Assembly: GCA_949752745.1 (NCBI GenBank) | Contig: OX457030.1 | Location: 72,124,686 to 72,188,685 of the forward strand | DNA from: Protula sp. h YS-2021 | Taxonomy: Eukaryota > Annelida > Polychaeta > Sabellida > Serpulidae | DNA: 64,000 nt | Direction: 5' to 3' | Shown here: piece after piece, positions 19,206 through 30,261 of the stretch | How positions within the stretch are numbered: the stretch's first letter is position 1 | How the letters are laid out: the number at the start of each line of letters is the position of its first letter | Notes under the pieces: generated by a model | What the model was told of the DNA's origin: nothing | The model's input: the letters and a program-made list of their open reading frames with translations, nothing else | Database searches by the model: none | Position numbers and translations under genes: made by a program

Positions 19206-19589
19206 CTTCCACACAAAGAAAAAAATTATAAGACACGCTGCATCGAGATTTTCATGCAAGATTCAACAGCAAGCATGCTGACGTCAGCATCTTCGGATAG
19301 AGAAAAACTGCTCGCTGGATATTTATTTTCTTATGATTTTATTCTCTCTCTATATATATTCCGTGCCCGGTTGATGTCTGTTCTGTGCTCGGCCGCCGTA
19401 TGCTCTGTGCTCGGCCGCCGTATGGTCTGAGAACGGGCCAGCGTGTATATATATATTTATATCCCTTATATATCCCTTATATATATCTTTCACACTTCGC
19501 TGTAGATGATTTTATCTGAAAATAAACACACACATGAAAAAGCGCATTACAACAAGCAGGAGTCAACTATGATACTGCACATTCAAAAA
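19206..19589. other. Intron or flank, no feature recognised
   Basis: AT-rich sequence with a two-copy TGTGCTCGGCCGCCGTATG direct repeat (about 19384 and 19407) and short TATATA runs. No exon or RNA gene was recognised. Confidence 0.55.
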
Positions 19590-19962
19590 AAAAAAAAAAA
19601 TAAACAAGACAATCGTTGATTGCACATCCACATAGCCTGATGTTGCACAACTGCACTTTATATACTTTGTACCTGTAGGGTTTCATTGGTCTACGATGAA
19701 TAGTAACAAAGATACAGCCCGGACAAACTTGTTCTGAAAAAAGTCCAAATTTTCAAAAAATCGCCAAAATTACATTTTTTTTGAAAACATCGAAAAATAG
19801 CCTGACACTGCACAACTACACGTTATATACTTTCTTGCTGTAGGGTTTTATTAATCTCTGAGGAATACAGATACAGCCTGGACAAAGAGGATTGCGGACG
19901 GATGGAGTGACGGACACGAGGCGTGTCTATATCCCCAGCCCCCAACTGGGGCGGCGAGTGCG
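19590..19962. repeat. Dispersed repeat of two ~190-bp units ending in a GAC tail and hairpin
   Basis: The unit from CACATAGCCTGATGTTGCAC at about 19632 recurs at about 19796 as AATAGCCTGACACTGCAC; both contain TATATACTTTSTWSCTGTAG and GATACAGCCYGGACAAA. It ends with GACGGATGGAGTGACGGACA and then CCCCAGCCCCCAACTGGGG, a 6-bp stem hairpin. Confidence 0.6.
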
Positions 19963-20690
19963 GTGAGGGATAACTCATTAATTAAAACTGAATTGAAAAA
20001 GAGTGTTTCGACATGTTTTCGGCGAAATATTTCACGGCACTGCCAAACAATTGCTGATGGATCAGACTTATATTATTCTAGTTTTGAATTCACGGGCCTT
20101 GCTCCCTTAGGGATTATTTACTTTCAAATGATCACCACAGCGTCGGCCTTTAGATTTTATTTATTTGGAACTGTTGTGACATGACCGTGTCATCTTTTTA
20201 TATTTTTATATTTGTGACTTTCTAGTGACTTAGTCGGGGGACATGGAAAGTTTTTATTCCCATATTTGTGTTTTTCTTCTAATTTTGCGCAGCTGATTCA
20301 GGACCGGGGGAGAGAGGGGGAGGGGGCGCCGCAGTAAGTTCCCTGTATTACCACAAATATAATTGAGCCCCCCCCCCCACCCCTAACCATCCTCCCGTAG
20401 CCACAGAATGACCACCAGGCCACGGCATCCCTTCCCCTATGTTTAAAGCGTTCCAAGGCTTTCAGAAGGATGACTCAGCATCCTATTGTTCAAAATAAGA
20501 ATTGTCAAGCACATTAGATTTTGGATATTCTTTCCCCAAATCTGTCAAAGTATTACATACATAGCCTCACCGACAAAAAAATAGACATCATCTGGGGATG
20601 GGAGGGGCACTTCGTACCTAGGGGTAATATGCGGCCATACGCGGAGTGCCAATTTTGTTTGGTTAAAAAGAGGTATTGCTATAAATTAGC
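19963..20690. other. No feature recognised
   Basis: AT-rich sequence with a G-rich run (20297-20331) and a C-run (20365-20380). The short reading frames here have no recognisable similarity. Confidence 0.5.
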
Positions 20691-20694
20691 GTAA

Positions 20695-21060
20695 ATAAGT
20701 TGTTCCAAACAGTTCTGGACAAGCATGGTAACCACTTAGTACATGAGTACCTCCCCCCCCCCCCGCCCCCCCCCCGGGGTCATAGACACGCATGGTGACC
20801 AGTTGGTACATGGGTACCCCCCCCCCCCACCCCTTCGGGTCCTGGACACGCACGGGAACCAGTTGGTACATGAGTACCCTCCCCCCCCCCTTCCTCCGGG
20901 TCATGGACAGGCATGGATAAAGGTTGATACGCGAGTACCCCCCCCCCCCCGATCATGGACATGCATGGAAACCATTTCGCATACGAGTACCCTTCCCCCT
21001 CCCCCCTCCGCGCATGGTCATGGACCGCATGGTAATCCGGTTGGTACATGAGTGGCCCCT
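20695..21060. repeat. Tandem repeat, about 60-70 bp unit with C runs, 5 copies
   Basis: The unit is GTTGGTACATGAGTACC, then a C run of 8-20, then GGGTCATGGACACGCATGG with variants. Copies begin near 20734, 20799, 20862, 20923 and 20978. The C runs differ in length between copies. It is non-coding. Confidence 0.85.
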
Positions 21061-21379
21061 CAGGAGAGCATCACAAAGAGAGCATCACAGAAGCCGAGTT
21101 GCCGTTAATCTATTCCAAACTAGAAATGTGTCCGTTGGAGCACGTATGGTCCGTCTAAACCATTACATTCTGAGACATATCTATATATAAATATTAAAGA
21201 TGTTAGGCCAAGCAATTTATCCCATCGACGGACAGTCACAACATATCAAGCGATCCATAAAAATGCAAATAAATCTCAACGAAACTACATCCAAACTACA
21301 GAGAAATCTACCATATAACTTAACATTATACAAGGCCTCTTATACAGGCATTATACTAGGTCACATAAGCATTCTTTCC

Positions 21380-21835
21380 ATACAGGTTTCAGGTTGATCG
21401 AAGCAAAATCCATGAATCAAGCAAAATATGCGTTTTGCGGCATTTCAGGTTGATCGAAGCAAAATCCATAAATCAAGCAAAATATGCGTTTTGCGGCATT
21501 TCAGGTTGATCGAAGCAAAATCCATAAATCAAGCAAAATATGCGTTTTGCGGCATTTCAGGTTGATCGAAGCAAAATCCATAAATCAAGCAAAATATGCG
21601 TTTTGCGGCATTTCAGGTTGATCGAAGCAAAATCCATAAATCAAGCAAAATATGCGTTTTGCGGCATTTCAGGTTGATCGAAGCAAAATCCATGAATCAA
21701 GCAAAATATGCGTTTTGCGGCATTTCAGGTTGATCGAAGCAAAATCCATAAATCAAGCAAAATATGCGTTTTGCGGCATTTCAGGTTGATCGAAGCACAA
21801 TCCATAAATCAAGCAAAATACGCGTTTTGCGGCTA
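21380..21835. repeat. 56-bp tandem repeat, 8 copies
   Basis: Units run from CAGGTTGATCGAAGCAAAAT to CAAGCAAAATATGCGTTTTG at an exact 56-bp period (for example 21440, 21496, 21552). The copies are nearly identical (CATAAATC versus CATGAATC), which suggests recent expansion. The array is flanked by related copies of TAGGTCMCATAAGCWTTC at about 21358 and 21900, so it sits inside a larger dispersed repeat with a GAC-rich tail (21855-21880). Confidence 0.93.
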
Positions 21836-22109
21836 TGTTCAGACCTCTCTCACAGACCGACGGACCGACCGACGCAGGCCCAAAGGGGAGGTGCATAACT
21901 AGGTCCCATAAGCTTTCAATCCATATTGGATTCATTTTGATCGAAGCATTGTGCACGCACGCACGCGCAAAGGGCGAAAAAAAATTTTTTTGCTCAAGAT
22001 CATCTTATTTCATCATAGAAACACGTTTCCAGACATTACCTTAAATTTCGATTTTGGTCATGCAAGCACAGACAATTACTATAAAAATACACTACCTTTG
22101 AGTGTAATG

Positions 22110-22500
22110 ACACTTTTAACAAGCATGTCCAAGGACATGACCCAGCCGAGTTACCAAACAAGGAAAAGAGAAAACCCCTGAAACGAATACTGTTGGGCCA
22201 AAAAATGAAGAACTTTGCTTCTGAACGTAACTTTTTCATAATTTTAACACACAAAAACGAGCTTTCCCGGGTAAAATCTTAAAAAAAAAAAAACAAAAAG
22301 AAAAACAAAAACAAAAAAAAAATAAAAATAAAAAAACAAGACATGTCCAAGGAAATGACCCAGCCGAGTAACCAAACAAGGAAAGAGAGAAAATCTCTGA
22401 AACGAATACTGTTAGGCCAAAAAATGAAGAACTTTGTTTCTGAACGTAACATTTTCATAATTTTAATACACAAAAACGAGTTTTCCTGGGTGAAAAAGGA
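22110..22500. repeat. Direct duplication of a ~160-bp segment
   Basis: Segment 22124-22280 (CATGTCCAAGGACATGACCC ... AAAACGAGCTTTCCCGGGT) recurs at 22341-22497 with few changes. The copies are separated by an A-rich stretch at 22281-22335. A long T-run follows at 22608-22644. Confidence 0.85.
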
Positions 22501-22609
22501 ATGTTGGAGCGGTTGGGTTTTGACGATTTACGTATTTACCGACATTCACACAATTTTACAAAATTTTTAAAATTCCACCACTTCGACATTTTTTTTCTTT
22601 TTCTTTATT

Positions 22610-22645
<36 letters not shown>

Positions 22646-22659
22646 TCATTTGCGAAAAA

Positions 22660-23145
22660 AAAAACCAAGTCCAGGTGGAGAAGCACCTAAGAAACTTTCG
22701 ATTAAAATTTTATAACTATTTGAGAAATAAATGGTTTGACAATTCAGTTATTTACTACCATTTATTCCAGTTTTTGCCTAACTTCAAAGTTCCGCCATTT
22801 CGGCAGTTTTGGGCGAACCGGGAAAAAAATAAAAGTCTGGTAGGAGAACCCCTGGGAAACATCCAAACGATTGGAGTAAAACTGTAGGAGTAGCATTTTA
22901 AAAACGGGTCAAAACGGGCACAAAAAGCGCCGCCATTTTGTCCGTTTTTCGTCAATCGTCAAAAAAAGTAATAGACAGGTGGGAGACCACCCAGGGAACA
23001 TTCCTGCTTAATATCAAAACGATTGGAGCAAAACTGTAGGTGGAGTAGCATTTTAAAGACAAAGTTAACCATACGCAAATACGCACATATATTCAAGCCC
23101 TCTATAGTGATACGACTAACCCAGTCCGACAAAGTCGGCTGGGTT
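22660..23145 (+). repeat. Dispersed repeat ending in a conserved hairpin (copy 1)
   Basis: Two related units (about 22660-22890 and 22915-23050) share GGTGGAG...CC, AAACGATTGGAG and AAAACTGTAGG. The 3' end is a hairpin at 23118-23145, AACCCAGTCCGAC / AAA / GTCGGCTGGGTT. A diverged copy with a compensated hairpin lies at 35010-35394. Confidence 0.7.
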
Positions 23146-23159
23146 AAAAACGAGATAAT

Positions 23160-24470
23160 TTTACTTGGGTTAGTTTTGTTGAAGAGTTGCTTCATACAGT
23201 CAGCTCTGAAATGTCTTGAGCGTATCTCGTCGAAATCAATAGTCTATCAGAATATGTTTTACAATAAAACGTTCTTGACACCCAAGGCACTTGGGTGTCT
23301 CTTAAGAAGGTGCTTGTGAGAGATATATGTATGTCCTATTCTGGCCCTGTGATAAACCACTTCATCTCGCACACTGTCTAGTTGCGGGGGTTTTTGTCCA
23401 ACCTAGGGGGATAGTTTGATACAGCTTATTGTTTCTTTGTTTGTTCCATCTTTCTTGCCAGTCTTTTTGTGTATCTTGTGTTTTTGGTATTTAAAATATC
23501 AGTACAATTATTACTTATAGCATTTTTTGCAGCTTTGTCGGCTATCTGGTTTCCTCGGATTCCCATGTGACTTAAAACCCAAGCAGAACACTATGTCTTT
23601 ACCAGCTTAGGCGGCATCGTCATGCCTTTCCAGCAGATCAAGGATAAGAGGGTTTGATATTTGTAGGTTTTCAATTGATTGCAGGACGGACATCGAGTCC
23701 ACGAATAACATAAACTTTTTGTATCGGCCGATCTTCATTATCTGGATACGTGATGGATAGCTTTAATTTCCGCTGAGAAAATATAGGATCCATCTGGAAG
23801 TCTTGTTTTCAAGGTGTTGTTTTCAGTTATAACCGATTTATTGTCGAGCTTTGAGCTGTCCGTGTGGACGAAATGATAGCCTTTAAATTCTTCCTTGAGC
23901 TCTGCAGTTTGATCAAAATAGAAAAGGGCTAGTTGTTTCCTTTGCATAGACGAAAGGTTCTATACCACAGGTTTGGTGAGCTCCCACTGTGGTACTTTGG
24001 TACTCTGTATTTTGCGAATGACTCTGTGGGATTGCCAGTATTATCGAGGTGAGGCAGAACCCTCGCTCCGAATGGAGGTATTAGGGTTGGGCTTCTTTCG
24101 TGGAAGCGGGAAAAATCAGATGCAAAGAAGGAGTTGTACGTGAGATTCTTATTTGCATCAAGTTTTGTTGCGTACTGCATGGCGAGTTTAATTCGACGAA
24201 CGCTAAGAGGTTGCTCATTTTCCCCCACATGCAGACTTTCCCCTGATGATGTTCTAAAATCATTTAGACACAGTCGTAAACTCTGATTTTGTATCGGGTC
24301 GAGCATTTTTAGGTATGACGGTCTTGCTGATCTATACCCAATGCTGCCATAGTCTACTTTGGACCGTATCAAGGCTCGGTAAAGCATACGTTCTGTATCC
24401 CGATCTGCCTTCCAAAGTGAATTATATAACAAGATAGCAAAAAGAAAGAAAAAAACAAACAAACAAAACA
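23160..24470 (-). mobile_element. LINE (I-group type), decayed ORF2 3' end: RT C-terminus, RNase H, tail
   Basis: At 24410-23930 (minus) the reading frame has WKADRDTERMLYRALIRSKV, DYGSIGYRSARPSYLKMLDP and later ENEQPLSVRRIKLAMQYATK. This is the conserved region just downstream of the reverse transcriptase palm in jockey/I-like LINEs. RNase H follows in other frames: FVHTDSSK, RLPDGSYIFSAEIKAI, then CWVLSHMGIRGNQIADKAAK at about 23590-23520. A non-LTR element with RNase H fits the I superclade (I, Nimb, R1, LOA). Frameshifts and stops show that it is dead. Endonuclease and most of the palm are missing. Confidence 0.8.
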
Positions 24471-24479
24471 AAATTCATA

Positions 24480-25265
24480 TCTCCAGTGTACATTCTTATC
24501 TGAACAAATAGTGTATTATTAAGCAATTTTGAGCAGCAGGCAGTTACCATTGGTAATGATATTCCTTTAATGCCAATAACACGACACACTTGCTTCAACG
24601 TTCACTATCAACCCTCAGTTTAGAACTGATAGGTAAAACGATCTTAATAATATAAAAAGATTACATATAGTAGTTTGTTTGTGTTGTACAATTTGAGTAA
24701 AACATTACTTAACTGGTGATTAATCGAAAGGAAACAAGAACGTCCGGGTACAATGTGACAAGACGAGACCTGCTTGATGTAACATTGATAAGTCACCTTC
24801 TAGAGATCATCTGCCCATATCAATAGAATAACTGGACCGAAGTCCAAGATTTGGCGAAATTGGTCATAACAAAATAAACAAAGAAAAAAAAAAAACACAA
24901 ATAATATTTACAGTTGTACTGTGTGGAGTTGGTAAATGAGGCCTAAAACGCTGTATCTCTAACAATTTTTTTTCTTTATTTATGAAAAAATGAGACAATT
25001 TGGCCGAATTTGCCAATAATAAATTTTGTTTTATTTTCAACGTGTATAATGGGTAGTTCGAAAATCAGGGCTATATCGCCGTTTTCCTTACAGTTTCCGT
25101 TATAAACTACCTTCTTCTCGAAATTAGGCCGTGTTAGCAAATTTGGCGAAGCTGGTCACAATCAAAATTTGTACCTCGCGTACTCTGTTACACTATGTAA
25201 CGTTCCTATCACCCTCGCATTCGGTTTTCTTTCTATCATTGCTTATTGACGGTCCTATTTCTATT
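24480..25265. other. No feature recognised
   Basis: AT-rich DNA between the two LINE parts. It lacks the expected ORF2 endonuclease and palm sequence. No gene or repeat was recognised. Confidence 0.5.
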
Positions 25266-25269
25266 AATA

Positions 25270-26420
25270 GTTACTTTGTGCGGTTTAGATTGCGGAGGTC
25301 AAGACACGTGTTGGGCGCATCTGTTTCACTGTCCTTATCTATTAACGTGGAAAAACGGTCATCGATTGCTTCCTCTTGGGATGTGGCCCGCAGTCTCTCT
25401 TTTGCCTGTCGCACTCGATCTTTGCCTCGAGATCCTGTTTCAACATCCAGTCCTGTTGGTGGAGAGCTAGGTGATTTTGCCAGGCATATCGCTTTTCGCG
25501 ATGTATCCTGTTCTGATGGCTTACTCGGTGATGAAGTGCGATGAACGTGCGTGGTCAACTGCGTCTCCTGGGAAGACTTCCTCACTGCAGTATTACAGCC
25601 AGTCGAGTCAGCATACGTGCCCGTCCAAACCTTCGACTTTTTGGGGGTTGGTTCGACACGAAATGGTGTTTCAGTTGTGACCAACGTAATGTCAGTCTGG
25701 CATGAAGCTTCTCAGGTACAAATCTTCGCAGTGTGGCAGCGTACGGGGTGGACTCTTCGTGCTTTAATTTTTGCATTTCCGGTGAGCAACACTGGGCAAT
25801 CCTTAGAGGACGCTGGGTGGTTTCCCTTGCAGTTACTGCACTTGGTATCACCAGTACAAGATTTGTAATCATGAAAGTCCTCACCGCAATTTGTCCATCT
25901 TACCTTATGCCTTTTATACTTGCCGCTACTATGTCCATATCCCTCCCAGTTGTAGCACAGCACAGGGTTAGGGATGCAGGGCTTGATGCCTACTTTAAGG
26001 TAGCCAACTCCCACATCTGATGGCCACGATGACCTCCGGAATGTAAATGGGAAAGCCGAGTCCACGGCATCCTGTGACTCCTTACTTGTCGAGCTCGAGT
26101 TCCTCCTCTGTACTGAAATTTAGTTCAGGGTGAATAACAACTCCTTTGGTGTAGTTCAATGTGTGATGAGGGGTGCTTTTCACTGGCATATTTACAAAGG
26201 TTTTCATTTTCAGAAGATTTTTACTCTGTTGAGTACTTTTATTAAAATATCGCCTGAAAGGTGTCTTTTGACATCTTTTTGAACTGCAAATAGTAAAAGT
26301 TTGAAAGAAACTTGCTGTGGCGAAACAACGATGTAATTATTGCAGGAGGTACACTCATGTCTTAAGTACGGACGCTTGTTAGCGCCTTTTGGTGTTTGCA
26401 AATCGGTGTGTTCATAATTC
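25270..26420 (-). mobile_element. LINE ORF1 (gag-like) remnant with CCHC knuckles
   Basis: Read on the minus strand from about 26400 down, fragments resemble LINE ORF1: KMKTFVNMPVKSTPHHTLNY then TKGVVIHPELNFSTEEELE, followed by CYNWEGYGHSSGKYKR, CGEDFHDYKSC and CSNCKGNHPASSKDCPV. The last two fit CX2CX4HX4C-type knuckles. A charged region, SRGKDRVRQAKERLRATSQE, follows at about 25430. Stops and frame changes occur between the blocks. It lies upstream, in the same orientation, of the ORF2 remnant at 23160-24470, so both may be one internally deleted insertion. Confidence 0.75.
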
Positions 26421-27140
26421 TATTCTCCATATGTGTCTATTTTAATTTTTTAATTTTGCAAGTCCCGGCCTTACTTACCACCTCTTAGCAGTGGGAGTTT
26501 CCCACTGGGACTAAGGGAATTGGGATAGCCATAACATGTGTACATGTTGAGACTTGCTCTTAAGCCGCAGTATGGTTTACCCAAAGCGACCAGCCGTTCA
26601 CTGCCATGCGGGGCCACCATGACTACCCCTCTTTGGTTGAAGATTAGCCCCAAAACCGTATGTTGACGATGGATCTCGAGGTCACAAGACAGAAAAGCTC
26701 AATGACCAGGATTCAGGTCTTCCCCGGTAAAGGTCGCAAAGTATGCTTGTATTGGACTGGAGTACTAACACTTCAGCAGACCGCAGCAGCTGGAGACCAT
26801 GGAAAAGCACACCACAGACTGCCACGCTGTAATTCGATAAACGGGCGAACGCTTCGACAAGGTATTTGATCGTGAGCAAAATCATAGCAGAATGGTCAGA
26901 ACACTGGAGTACTTGCAATTAAGAAAAGCCCAGGGGAATGCGTTTAACATGAAACAGTTTTAATGCTATTATTACTGGAAAATATATTATTATGTTTTAC
27001 TTTTGTAGGAATGTTTTTGAGAGGTAGAGGTGGTGAAGATTGTTGTCATCATTCAAGTAGTGATTTCTAGACAAGGTGTGCGGGGTGGTTGGGGGCGAGA
27101 TATCAGCTGAACTGCCGTGAGGCAGTAAAACCGGTACCCC
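26421..27140. other. No feature recognised
   Basis: No coding, RNA or repeat signature could be supported. A short palindromic GTGGGAGTTTCCCAC lies at about 26491-26505. Confidence 0.5.
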
Positions 27141-27155
27141 GAGGAAGGTTGGTAT

Positions 27156-27391
27156 TGTATTGTTCTTTAGATCCCTTTCAACTGCTATGGTCATGTCGCG
27201 ATCCCCCTGCCACAATATACTGAAATGGGGCATTCCAGCCCTCCTTCTAACCCTTACATGTGGAGTGCCTCACAGGGTAGCAAGGAGGAGTCCCAATTTT
27301 AAAGTCTTAGGTATGACCCGACCGGGGTTTGAACCCACGATCTTCCAGTCTCGAGGCGGACACTCTAACCACTAGGCCACCGAGGCTGGTC
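27156..27391 (-). mobile_element. tRNA-derived SINE, copy 1
   Basis: On the minus strand the element opens with a tRNA-like head. A perfect A box, TGGCCTAGTGG (27379-27369), and a perfect B box, GGTTCAAACCC (27335-27325), are spaced as in RNA polymerase III promoters. The tail ends in AATACA. It is flanked by a 14-bp perfect target duplication, AGGAAGGTTGGTAT, at 27142-27155 and 27392-27405. The internal body is shared with the copy at 34151-34389. SINEs of this kind are non-coding and are mobilised by LINE machinery. Confidence 0.92.
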
Positions 27392-27409
27392 AGGAAGGTT
27401 GGTATCTAT

Positions 27410-28189
27410 GAGATCCGACCCTCCATAGCGTCAAGGGGCTCCTTTAAAATTTAAAGGGATAGACCCTGTCTCGGGTCTAAGGGATCATGAAATGGTATGA
27501 TAGCCACCAGCGAACCAATAGACAGGTTAGTAAAACTTTGGAGGATTTTATCAAAGTCTATTCCAATTTGTAGTGGAATGCTTATTTTGTTATTATCTTT
27601 TTTTTTTTTTTTTTTAATTCTCTGACACACCGCTATCAGAACTAAGTCACTGATTTCAAATACGAAAATCTGCTTTTATGCTGCTGCACTAAGCTGTTTG
27701 AATTGCTATCCCATCATTTTATATTTCCATTCTTGACAATTTCGCTTCTACTATTAAGCTGATGTTGATATTTATTTTTCGCTCCTGAAATATAACAGTT
27801 TGTGGTTTGTGTGATTCAGTATCTCGTATTCAGTCAAGTATTTCAGAGACTGCACCGTGCATCTTTGTGAAATCATTATTATAGGAAGTTGAACAAGGCC
27901 AGGCGGAAAACGCAGTTCAAGCAATAACAGGTAACATATCGATATTTGTTATTAAACATCAGGCTTTTTATCTAAAAGTATTTTCAAACGCAATCGACGC
28001 TATTTGGGGTGGCGTAGTAAATCTTTGAAAACGTTCTTCGATACTTCAAATGAGAACTTCCTAATGAGTAAATAAACAAACATAAAAAACATTAATAAAG
28101 AAACATAAAAATATAGGTATATAAAGTTCGTGACATTTAAATAAAAACATGTTACTTCACTACATTAACCATCAAAGGAAGGGCTTTGC
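27410..28189. other. No feature recognised
   Basis: AT-rich sequence with a T-run at 27599-27616. No gene was recognised. Confidence 0.5.

Positions 28190-28232
<43 letters not shown>
28190..28232. repeat. (AAT)n microsatellite
   Basis: About fourteen uninterrupted ATA/AAT triplets. Confidence 0.97.
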
Positions 28233-28233
<1 letters not shown>

Positions 28234-29720
28234 CAGCAGATTAACAAAGATTGCGAATGCCAGTGTCGGTTACATCCCAACAAAATTTGCTAGTTTCCTG
28301 CACGTACGCTTCCACGACCCTTTTTTGGCCATGCCAATCAAACTTGGCGTTTTCCCATGAGCCTAAACAAATTGCACAACAGCACAAAACGTTTCCCTTT
28401 ATAAGTTATGGTTTACCATTATCTAAGGTACTTAATTGTAAGGGTCAAAACACAGAATAAACAAATTGGCTGTGTAAATAATCACGCAACAGAAGCATCC
28501 AAAATAGAGCTACCTGCTCTAATTCCAAAGGGCTTTTGCATTGACAGGTGCCAATTTACCATCAAGTGAGGTACAAATTTTCAAATGCAAAATACTCTAA
28601 AAGTCTATTTTTTTACATTTATTTTTATTTGTTTTTTTTTCTATCAAAAACATTGAAATGTTTTAAAATCGAAGCAAACTATATATCTTTGATTTAAACG
28701 TATTATCTTTAGTATAAATGTGTTGGATTTTGTTAATTTCTTGAAAAATATTATTAGAGACGCGGAACATTTCGATGTTTACTGGTCAGGCAGTTCAATA
28801 GTAATGATAGTAGCCTCGCCTTGGATCTGCTTTACATAGACCACACTAGCGTTTCATGTTGCTTTGTTGAAAGGCTTGCCCTAAAGTTCCGTGTTCGTGT
28901 AGCTTATTCGTCGGTTTACTGGCAAGCTAGAAGTTGTTGACTAGAAGCTAAAATACTGCAATCGTGTATGCGCACTAAAATTTAACATTTGACATGTATA
29001 CTAGAAATTTTGACACATATTGGTTTCTGTAATAAATGCATGTCTGTATTTCATTGAACTCTGTCATATATTTGTCAATAGAATCACAGCACTTCTTTAC
29101 TGAAAGACGACAAGGCACGTAATGTCAAATAGTGAAATGCTTCAAACAGGTTTCAGTCAATAATATTTTAATCGTGCCTTTGGCTAAATCAAACACATGA
29201 TCCTCCACTGCATTACTGTATGTCATTCTTGAAAGTCTGGCGTAACTAGGTGTGTGTGATAGGAGTAAGATATGTGCTGTGCCGCGGCACAAAAAAAACG
29301 GCGGCAAAGACAGTGACTTTGTTTGCTTAGAGTGTATCTACCTTGCATAAATGTATCCCAGTTCAAGTCGTAACAGTGCTGCACGCTACCCTCAAATCCG
29401 CTTCAAATGTAGGATGGTTTATTCGTCATTCAAGGAACATAGTCTTGTTACTTATCCTAATACTTTTTTTAAAGACCCAATCGGCCGTCGATTTTAATTT
29501 AGTTTTAAGAAGTTTTAACATGGCTGCGGTCAAATTAGTTTCATTTTCAAAATATGCACTACCCGGTATTTGCCACAATTCTCGCTTTTTTCTTCACAAA
29601 ATATAGTTTATTAGTGTTGTAAAATTTTAATGGTGTTTTGAACGACAAAATGTAAAAAAAAAACATGTAACTTTTCAATTTATGAATTACTATTTGAAGA
29701 GTTTTAATTGATAATGAACG
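28233..29720. other. No feature recognised
   Basis: Unique-looking AT-rich DNA. Short open frames at 28251 and 29343 have no recognisable similarity or splice context. Confidence 0.5.
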
Positions 29721-29721
29721 C

Positions 29722-30215
29722 GAAGGCGCTGTGTTTGATATGTTTTAAGGTTATTGGCAAATGCAACTTATATGGAACGATAAGCTATAACGATAAGCCA
29801 CTGAACTCAGTTATTTAAAACTGCATAATGTGTCCTTATAAAAGCTTACATTTGTAACATTCCTTGAACAGGAATATGAATAGACATGTCCGTTTTATAT
29901 TTTTGACTAGACATTTTTCTCTTTTTTAATCGAAAATTTCTAATTTTCTTTAAAGAAAATGACCCGTCGAGCAATCTCGTTACATTTCACAGTGAACAAA
30001 AAACGAACATCGCTTTCAGCGCTGTGTTTGATATGCTTTCAGGTTATTGGCAAATGCAACTTATATGGATCGGATAACGATAAACCAGTAAAACGCAGTT
30101 ATTTTAAACTGCAAAATGTGTCTTTGTAAATGCTTACATTTGTAATATTCCTTGAATGAGAATGGGAATACGCACAGATATCTTCGTTTTACATCTTTAG
30201 ATTTTACTCTTATCT
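29722..30215. repeat. Direct duplication of a ~190-bp segment, about 295 bp apart
   Basis: GGCGCTGTGTTTGATATGTT at about 29726 recurs as AGCGCTGTGTTTGATATGCT at about 30018. Similarity continues through GTTATTGGCAAATGCAACTT and TGCTTACATTTGTAAYATTC to about 29920 and 30210. A T-run follows at 30232-30261. Confidence 0.85.
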
Positions 30216-30230
30216 GAAAGGTCTTAATAC

Positions 30231-30261
<31 letters not shown>

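Noticed and set aside
25131..26020. Plus-strand frames of 70-137 codons at 25.1-26.0 kb
   Set aside because: They are antisense shadows of the LINE ORF1 remnant, whose CCHC motifs read on the minus strand.
27301..27391. A functional tRNA gene on the minus strand
   Set aside because: A and B boxes are present, but the acceptor and anticodon stems do not form, the unit continues into a shared non-tRNA body, and it is flanked by target duplications; it is a SINE.
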